Part shown: positions 6,399 to 11,551 of the stretch, in pieces
Position numbering within the stretch: position 1 is the stretch's first letter
How the letters are laid out: each line of letters opens with the position of its first letter
From: JAQUGA01 sp038210985
Lineage (GTDB): Bacteria; Bacteroidota; Bacteroidia; Bacteroidales; WCHB1-69
Assembly (NCBI GenBank): GCA_038210985.1
Contig: JBBQWB010000094.1
Location: forward strand, 1-11,551
Length of the DNA: 11,551 nucleotides
Direction: 5' to 3'
Made by a program: the position numbers and the translations under genes
The notes under the pieces: model-generated
What the model was told of the DNA's origin: nothing
Databases searched by the model: none
What the model saw: the letters and a program-made list of their open reading frames with translations, nothing else

Positions 6399-7466
6399 AT
6401 GAAAAAAAACAATCCTCAACGCAAATTAAAACTTGGTTTGGCTCCTGGGTCCCTCGTTTTTACTGGAGCTCAAAAAATGGCGAGTGTAAAAATTACGTTG
6501 GTTCAGTATAATGATGATCAATATCAGGAAACAATTCAAGCTAGCATCGAAGAAGCCATCCAAAAAACTGAAAATTTTGAAGGTGTTTCTTGGATAAATA
6601 TTGATGGATTGCACGATTTAGAAACAATCGAAAAATTAGGATTGGTTTGTAAAATTCACAAATTAACCATCGAAGATATATTAATGGTTAGTCAACGCCC
6701 AAAAATTGACGAATTTGTGGATTACTTTTTTATTGTTATGAAAATGTTTCAGTACAATACCATCGAAGAAAATCTCGATGACGAACAATTGAGTTTTATT
6801 GTAAAAAAAGACTTACTATTAACTTTTCAAGAAAAAGAGGGAGATGTTTTTAGTCATGTTAAAAAACGTTTGCTTGATGGCAAAGGAACCATTCGCAAAC
6901 GTGGAAGCGACTATTTAACATATAGTTTAATGGATTCGATTGTAGATTACTACTTTGATGTTATTGAAAAGTTAGGCGAACGAATTGAAGAATTAGAAAA
7001 CGACTTACTGGATAAACCCGACCAAAATACAGTTTTAAAACTTCACTCAATCCGTCGCGAAATACTTCATCTTCGTCGCTCGGTTTATCCACTTCGCGAA
7101 TTGGTTAATCGTCTCGACAAAATTGAAGACCCAATAATAAATTCCGACACTAAAATTTTTATACGAGATTTATACGACCATACTATTCAGGTTATTGAAA
7201 CCATTGAAGTTTTCAGAGATATGGCTTCGAGCATGATGGATTTATACATGAACAGCCAGTCGAACAAGATGAATAGTATAATGAAAGTGCTCACCATTGT
7301 TTCCACTATTTTTATCCCTTTAACATTTATTGTTGGAGTTTATGGAATGAATTTTAATATGCCCGAATTTCAATACGATTGGGCTTATTTTGTAGTTTGG
7401 GGTGCCATGCTCACAATAGCTGTTGGAATGATTTTCTATTTTAAAAGAAAAGGCTGGTTAAAATGA
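6399..7466 (+). CDS. corA: CorA-family magnesium/cobalt transporter
   Basis: This 355-residue inner-membrane channel is expected to form a pentamer that takes up Mg2+ (and Co2+ or Ni2+) driven by the membrane potential. A soluble N-terminal domain (about 1-190) is followed by a long charged helix region rich in Glu, Lys and Arg (about 185-290). Two transmembrane helices lie at about 294-315 and 329-348. The signature YGMNF is at 315-319, directly after the first helix, with MPEF in the short loop where the family usually has MPE. The C-terminus KRKGWLK is positively charged and cytoplasmic, as in the family. Length and order are normal. It has its own promoter box and converges with the LD-carboxypeptidase gene. 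Zn2+ efflux (ZntB-like) is an alternative, but the MPE loop favours CorA. Confidence 0.94.
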   Translation: MKKNNPQRKLKLGLAPGSLVFTGAQKMASVKITLVQYNDDQYQETIQASIEEAIQKTENFEGVSWINIDGLHDLETIEKLGLVCKIHKLTIEDILMVSQRPKIDEFVDYFFIVMKMFQYNTIEENLDDEQLSFIVKKDLLLTFQEKEGDVFSHVKKRLLDGKGTIRKRGSDYLTYSLMDSIVDYYFDVIEKLGERIEELENDLLDKPDQNTVLKLHSIRREILHLRRSVYPLRELVNRLDKIEDPIINSDTKIFIRDLYDHTIQVIETIEVFRDMASSMMDLYMNSQSNKMNSIMKVLTIVSTIFIPLTFIVGVYGMNFNMPEFQYDWAYFVVWGAMLTIAVGMIFYFKRKGWLK

Positions 7467-7502
7467 TGTGATGATTAGCTGATGAGCTGATGTGAGGATA
7501 TG

Positions 7503-7651
7503 CTAATCAACTAATCTGCTAATCTTTCTGGCCGTCGAGCGGAGCGATGCAGTTAGCGTAGTCGAACTGTCGAGACGCTTTAATTTGCTAATCAACTAAT
7601 CTACTAATCAACTAATCTGCTAATCTGCTAATCAACCAATCTGCTAATAAG
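7503..7651. repeat. CTAATCnn octamer tandem array interrupted by a 61-bp insert
   Basis: Three octamers (7503-7526) and eight octamers (7588-7651) follow the pattern CTAATC plus two variable bases, mostly AA or TG; only the last two units are imperfect. Between them lie 61 bases (7527-7587) containing GTCGAGCGGAGCGATGCAG and GTCGAACTGTCGAGAC, unlike the array and more GC-rich. The array fills the gap between two converging genes. Such CTAATC-type repeats and GTCGAG-type inserts are known to me as recurrent in Bacteroidota intergenic DNA. No canonical terminator is visible in the gap. Confidence 0.85.
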
Positions 7652-7663
7652 CTTATCAGCTAG

Positions 7664-8584
7664 TTACAGAAAATTAATTTCAACTTTATCCTCCATAACA
7701 TTCAGTTGAATTTCATCTCCAAGTTTTAGAGCATAGTTTTCGGCAATATGTCCGGCTGGAAAGCCAAAACAAACTGGGTAAGAATATTCAAAAACTGCAT
7801 CGGCAATATTTTCTTCGGCAGTTTTACCAAATGGCACCGTATTATCGTTCATATCGCTCATACCACCCACAATTAGTCCAGCTAAATTGGTTAACTTTTC
7901 CGAACGTTTTAGGTTCATCATCATACGGTCGATATGGTAAAGATATTCGTCTAAATCTTCGATAAATAGAATTTTTCCATCCGTTTGAATATTCGAAGGT
8001 GTGCCGTTTAAACTATACAAAATGGATAGATTTCCACCACAAATTACAGAACTTGCATTTCCTTTTCGGTTAAAACCATGAGCTGGCAATGTGTAAGATA
8101 TTTTTTCGCCTTTTAATGCTTTCATTAAACTTCGCATGGATTCATTGATAGAACCATCTTTTGGAAAATTAATCGGCATGCTTGAGTGCAAAGTTTGTAT
8201 TCCCAAATTATGAATATGGGAATGAAGCACGCTAACATCACTATAACCACAAATCCATTTTGGATTTTTACTAAATTTGGTAAAATCAATTTTATCAATA
8301 ATCCGAACAGTTCCGTAACCTCCACGGGCACAAACAATTGCTTTTACCTGCTCATTATCGAGCATTTCCTGTAAATCAGATGCACGGTCATTATCGGTTC
8401 CAGCATATTGATCTTCTTGGCAAAATAAATGACTCCCATAAACTACCTTAAATCCTTGATTTTCAAAATAATGACGTGCGTGAACAAGTTCCTCTTCGGA
8501 TATTTTTCGAGCAGTCGAGATAATTCCAATTGTATCTCCACTTTTTAAAAATTCGGGTTCTTTATATTTTGATATAGTTGACAT
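7664..8584 (-). CDS. ldcA: S66-family LD-carboxypeptidase
   Basis: This 306-residue serine peptidase of the LdcA/MccF family is expected to remove the terminal D-Ala from murein tetrapeptides during cytoplasmic peptidoglycan recycling. The nucleophile elbow GYSD places the catalytic Ser at 115. Glu209 (in FIEDLDEYLYHIDRM) and His279 (in GFPAGHIAEN) complete the Ser-Glu-His triad. The ARGGYG motif at 86-91 is also typical of the family. Length is normal. No signal peptide is present, consistent with a cytoplasmic enzyme. The ATG is 17 bases after a TATTTTTG promoter box on the same strand. It is divergent from metG and convergent with corA. A MccF-like hydrolase of acyl-nucleotide toxins is possible, since the two functions share this fold, but the default LD-carboxypeptidase role is more likely. 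Confidence 0.9.
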   Translation of the reverse strand: MSTISKYKEPEFLKSGDTIGIISTARKISEEELVHARHYFENQGFKVVYGSHLFCQEDQYAGTDNDRASDLQEMLDNEQVKAIVCARGGYGTVRIIDKIDFTKFSKNPKWICGYSDVSVLHSHIHNLGIQTLHSSMPINFPKDGSINESMRSLMKALKGEKISYTLPAHGFNRKGNASSVICGGNLSILYSLNGTPSNIQTDGKILFIEDLDEYLYHIDRMMMNLKRSEKLTNLAGLIVGGMSDMNDNTVPFGKTAEENIADAVFEYSYPVCFGFPAGHIAENYALKLGDEIQLNVMEDKVEINFL

Positions 8585-8601
8585 GGCTTTAAATTATTTT
8601 T

Positions 8602-8609
8602 CAAAAATA
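8602..8609 (-). promoter_or_regulatory. Bacteroidota -7 promoter motif for the LD-carboxypeptidase gene
   Basis: On the minus strand this reads TATTTTTG, fitting TAnnTTTG, 17 bases before the ATG. The surrounding DNA is very AT-rich, so a chance match is possible. Confidence 0.45.
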
Positions 8610-8799
8610 CTATTTTTTAATATATCGACATTCAATTATTCAGAAATATGCAATTCTAAAAATATTCTAATCTTTTTCGATTTATATTTATAAAAACTCG
8701 CTTTTCCCAAATAACTTAGAATAAATAAAGCGAAATAATTTTGCAAGTTCTTCTTAAAGTTGATAAATAATATCGATTCTGCTTTTAAGCATTTTTATT

Positions 8800-8807
8800 T
8801 ACCTTTG
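8800..8807 (+). promoter_or_regulatory. Bacteroidota -7 promoter motif for metG
   Basis: TACCTTTG, followed by CACC, lies 26 bases before the ATG of metG. I see no Shine-Dalgarno sequence before the start. Confidence 0.65.
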
Positions 8808-8833
8808 CACCTCAATACTAAACACAATTTATT

Positions 8834-10891
8834 ATGGCTTACACCGAAAACCGAACTCGTTATACAGTTACTTCTGCATTGCCTTATGCCAACGGACCAA
8901 TACACATTGGACACTTAGCTGGTGTTTATATTCCTGCGGATATTTATGCTCGATATTTACGTTTAATGAACGAACATATTTTATTTATTGGCGGTTCGGA
9001 CGAACACGGTGTGCCCATTACCATAAAAGCTCGGAAAGAAGGAATTACTCCTCAGCAAGTGGTGGATAAATATCATGGAATAATTAAAAAATCTTTTCAA
9101 GAGTTTGGAATTTCCTTTGATATTTATTCTCGAACATCCAATAAAACACATCACGAAACCGCTTCGGAGTTCTTTTTAAAACTATATAACAATAATGAAT
9201 TTATTGTAAAAACTACTCCACAATTTTACGATGAAGAAGCTGGGCAATTTTTAGCCGACCGTTACATTACAGGAACTTGTCCGCACTGTGGAAACGAAAA
9301 AGCTTATGGCGATCAATGTGAGGCTTGTGGAACCACACTAAATGCAACCGATTTAATTAATCCAAAATCGACTTTTAGCGGTAGTATTCCAATAATGAAA
9401 GATACAAAACATTGGTTTTTACCTTTGGATAAATATGAACCTTGGTTGCGAAAATGGATTTTAGAACAACACAAAGAAGATTGGAAACCAAATGTTTATG
9501 GACAGTGCAAATCGTGGATTGATCAAGGTTTACAGGCTCGTGCCGTTACCCGCGATTTAGATTGGGGAGTAAAAGTTCCAGTGGAAGGTGCCGAGGGTAA
9601 AGTTTTATACGTTTGGTTTGACGCTCCTATTGGCTATATTTCGGCAACTAAAGAATGGGCAATCGAAAAAAATGAAAATTGGGAAAAATGGTGGAAAGAT
9701 GATGAATCAAAATTGGTTCATTTTATTGGTAAAGACAATATTGTTTTTCATTGTATAATTTTTCCAGCCATGTTGCATGCCGAAGGAACATACATTCTTC
9801 CGGAAAATATTCCAGCAAATGAATTTTTAAATTTAGAAGGCGACAAAATTTCTACTTCCCGCAATTGGGCAGTTTGGTTACACGAATATTTGCTCGATTT
9901 TCCCGAAAAACAAGATGTTTTGCGTTATACATTATGCACAAACGCACCCGAAACAAAGGATAACGACTTTACATGGAAAGATTTTCAGGCAAAAAACAAC
10001 AACGAATTATTAGCAATTTTTGGAAATTTTGTAAATCGAACAACGGTTTTGACTCAGAAATATTTCAACAGCATTGTGCCTCCACAAAACGAATTAACGC
10101 AATTGGATAAAGACACTATGGCTGAAATTGCTAAGTTCCCCGAAAGAATAGGCAGAAGCATTGAACTTTATCGATTCCGTGAAGCATGTTCCGAATTAAT
10201 GAATTTAGCTCGCTTGGGTAATAAATATCTTACCGAAACCGAACCATGGAAAATTATTAAAACGGACGAAGCAAGGGTGCAGACTATATTGAATATAGCT
10301 TTGCAAATTTCAGCCAATTTAGCTATTTTATGTGAGCCATTTTTGCCATTTACTTCTAAGCGTTTGTATGATTTGCTGAAACTTGAACATTTGAGCTGGA
10401 AAGAAGCTGGCAATTGCGATTTGCTTAAACCTGGTCATACGATTGATGTTCCAGCATTTTTATTTGAGCGAATTGAAGATGAAGCAATTGAAAATCAAAT
10501 TAAAAAACTCAATCAAACCAAAATGTATAATCAATTATCACAATCGGTTGCCGAACCTCAAAAACCAAATGTAAACTTCGATGATTTTGCATCTATGGAT
10601 TTGCGAATTGGAACTATTATAGAAGCTGAAAAAGTTGCTAAAACAAAGAAACTTTTAAAACTTACCATTGATACTGGCATGGATAAACGCACCGTCGTAT
10701 CGGGCATTGCCGAATATTATGAACCCGAAAACATTATTGGTGTTCAAGTATGCATGATTGTAAATTTGGCTCCTCGTGAAATTAAAGGAATTTTATCGCA
10801 AGGCATGATTTTAATGGCAGAAAATGCAAACGGTGAATTGTCGTTTGTGAAACCAGAAAAATCAGTAGTTAGCGGAAGTTGCGTAAAATAA
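8834..10891 (+). CDS. metG: methionyl-tRNA synthetase
   Basis: This 685-residue class I aminoacyl-tRNA synthetase charges tRNA-Met with methionine in the cytoplasm. The HIGH motif is exact at residues 24-27. A zinc knuckle with Cys149, Cys152, Cys162 and Cys165 lies in the connective domain, with the second pair spaced CEAC. The KMSKS loop appears as KISTS at 338-342, a common variant in MetRS. The helical anticodon-binding domain covers about 385-550. After a linker rich in Gln, Asn and Lys, a C-terminal OB-fold tRNA-binding domain (about 583-685, from DFASMDLRIGTI) completes the protein and usually supports dimerisation. Length and architecture are normal and no residue looks missing. It has its own promoter and no close partner. 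Confidence 0.97.
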   Translation: MAYTENRTRYTVTSALPYANGPIHIGHLAGVYIPADIYARYLRLMNEHILFIGGSDEHGVPITIKARKEGITPQQVVDKYHGIIKKSFQEFGISFDIYSRTSNKTHHETASEFFLKLYNNNEFIVKTTPQFYDEEAGQFLADRYITGTCPHCGNEKAYGDQCEACGTTLNATDLINPKSTFSGSIPIMKDTKHWFLPLDKYEPWLRKWILEQHKEDWKPNVYGQCKSWIDQGLQARAVTRDLDWGVKVPVEGAEGKVLYVWFDAPIGYISATKEWAIEKNENWEKWWKDDESKLVHFIGKDNIVFHCIIFPAMLHAEGTYILPENIPANEFLNLEGDKISTSRNWAVWLHEYLLDFPEKQDVLRYTLCTNAPETKDNDFTWKDFQAKNNNELLAIFGNFVNRTTVLTQKYFNSIVPPQNELTQLDKDTMAEIAKFPERIGRSIELYRFREACSELMNLARLGNKYLTETEPWKIIKTDEARVQTILNIALQISANLAILCEPFLPFTSKRLYDLLKLEHLSWKEAGNCDLLKPGHTIDVPAFLFERIEDEAIENQIKKLNQTKMYNQLSQSVAEPQKPNVNFDDFASMDLRIGTIIEAEKVAKTKKLLKLTIDTGMDKRTVVSGIAEYYEPENIIGVQVCMIVNLAPREIKGILSQGMILMAENANGELSFVKPEKSVVSGSCVK

Positions 10892-10953
10892 TGTTTGCAA
10901 GAAAACGCCAAGCACTATGATTTTACGCCTCAAAAAAATTTGAATCTATTTGC

Positions 10954-10980
10954 TTATTTACCATAAATGATGGTAAATAA
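10954..10980. repeat. perfect 11-bp hairpin after metG
   Basis: TTATTTACCAT, loop AAATG, then ATGGTAAATAA. It lies 62 bases after the metG stop and directly abuts the 134-bp repeat. There is no T tract, so it is not a standard intrinsic terminator, though it could protect the mRNA 3' end. Confidence 0.6.
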
Positions 10981-11111
10981 TCGTTCAATGTTATCAAAAT
11001 CACTGATTTAATCATTTATACAAGCAGAAACACTCCTTTTTATAAATAGGTTCAACTCGAAAAACAGCATGTAAATAACTAATATTCGAAATGTTAAATG
11101 TTTTCTTGAAG
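10979..11111 (+). repeat. 134-bp dispersed direct repeat, copy B
   Basis: This is the second copy of 5974-6107, in the same orientation and about 5 kb away. The match starts at AATCGTTC and ends in GTTTTCTTG. Confidence 0.85.
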
Positions 11112-11196
11112 TCACTTCTCTTATCTACAATAAATTAGAAACATTCCAAATTTAACAGAATAAAGATGCATGTAACTTAGTCTAAGTTTTAGTTTT

Positions 11197-11305
11197 TATA
11201 AGGTATTATCTGTTTAATTACGCTATCGCGGTGGAAAAAATATAGTTTAAAAGTTTGGTTTTTAGTTTTTCAAATTACGACGCCGTAGGTGTCGAATATT
11301 AATAG
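11197..11305 (+). repeat. dispersed repeat with hairpin, copy B
   Basis: This is the second copy of 2407-2531; 11244-11305 is identical over 62 bp to 2470-2531, including the hairpin CGACGCC GTA GGTGTCG (11278-11294). Directly after it, a short stretch at 11310-11342 forms CGCATTG and CAATGCG around GTCATTGAGCCTGTCGAA, which copy A lacks. Confidence 0.85.
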
Positions 11306-11351
11306 TCCCGCATTGGTCATTGAGCCTGTCGAAATGCAATGCGAGGTTATG

Positions 11352-11392
11352 ATATATAGTGTCAGCAAGAAAACTCCTGTTTTTTGTCAAAT
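11352..11392 (+). repeat. dispersed repeat, inverted copy at 98-146
   Basis: ATATATAGT, GCAAGAAAACTC, TGTTT and GTCAAAT occur here in the same order as on the minus strand at 146-98. Here the repeat follows closely after the hairpin repeat. Confidence 0.45.
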
Positions 11393-11551
11393 ATATTAAA
11401 TGTAATTTATATTAATGTATCAAACCTCTTCCTAACACACCTCAAGAATGTTAATAAACTGCCCAAAATTGTTAATAACCTAATTTTTCACAATATCAAG
11501 TTAATTTTCCTTATCAAATAGACATAATTTTTCCGTGCTGTTATGGTAAAA

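Larger units (their letters stand above)
10892..11551. other. non-coding region downstream of metG
   Basis: I see no gene in these 660 bases. They hold a perfect hairpin at 10954-10980, the second copy of the 134-bp repeat, a 15-bp palindrome AACTTAG T CTAAGTT at 11174-11188, and the second copy of the hairpin repeat. They also hold the partner of the repeat at 98-146 and a pair of TGTTAATAA words (11449-11457 and 11470-11478). The region runs to the window edge, so it may lead into another gene. Confidence 0.65.

Noticed and set aside
7503..7651. The octamer array as a CRISPR array
   Set aside because: Units are only 8 bp and contiguous, without spacers of constant length, and no cas genes are nearby.
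8834..10891. KISTS in place of KMSKS in the methionyl-tRNA synthetase as an anomaly
   Set aside because: KxSxS variants such as KFSTS and KISTS are common in this enzyme family and are not a sign of inactivity.
10954..10980. The perfect hairpin after metG as an intrinsic terminator
   Set aside because: No T tract follows on either strand, so only a hairpin is supported.

Overview
The window looks like a chromosomal segment of a Bacteroidota (Bacteroidetes) bacterium. The DNA is AT-rich. Start codons have no obvious Shine-Dalgarno sequence. Nearly every real gene is preceded by the Bacteroidota -7 promoter motif TAnnTTTG. A broken gene carries a C-terminal sorting domain of the type IX secretion system, which is specific to this phylum. 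An aldehyde:ferredoxin-oxidoreductase (AOR) family gene hints at an anaerobic or facultative lifestyle, but this is inference.

Layout, left to right. (1) 1-740: a small probable lipoprotein gene with a one-base frameshift in its signal peptide, enclosed by an inverted repeat of about 69 bp. (2) 829-1628, minus strand: a two-gene unit, a ThiF-like E1 adenylyltransferase followed by a ThiS/MoaD-like sulfur carrier ending in Gly-Gly. (3) 1758-2974, minus strand: the remnant of a T9SS-secreted protein gene. Its sorting domain is split by a 930-bp insertion (1826-2755) with imperfect terminal inverted repeats and a perfect 14-bp target duplication; removing the insertion restores the reading frame. 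(4) 3255-5414: a large AOR-family tungsten/molybdenum oxidoreductase followed by an intrinsic terminator. (5) 5465-6398: a non-coding stretch with hairpins and one copy of a 134-bp dispersed repeat. (6) 6399-7466: a CorA-type divalent metal transporter. It converges with (7) 7664-8584, minus strand, an S66-family LD-carboxypeptidase; the gap between them holds CTAATCnn octamer repeats. (8) 8834-10891: methionyl-tRNA synthetase with a C-terminal tRNA-binding domain, divergent from the carboxypeptidase. (9) 10892-11551: non-coding, with second copies of two dispersed repeats.

The core genes (metG, corA, LD-carboxypeptidase) are ordinary. The most interesting parts are the AOR homologue, whose usual cluster and pterin motifs are altered, and the nearby ThiF/ThiS pair, which has no thiamine genes beside it and might supply sulfur for the pterin cofactor. 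The intact insertion into a T9SS gene and the unusually repeat-rich intergenic DNA are also notable. I saw no CRISPR array, tRNA, rRNA, prophage or defence system.
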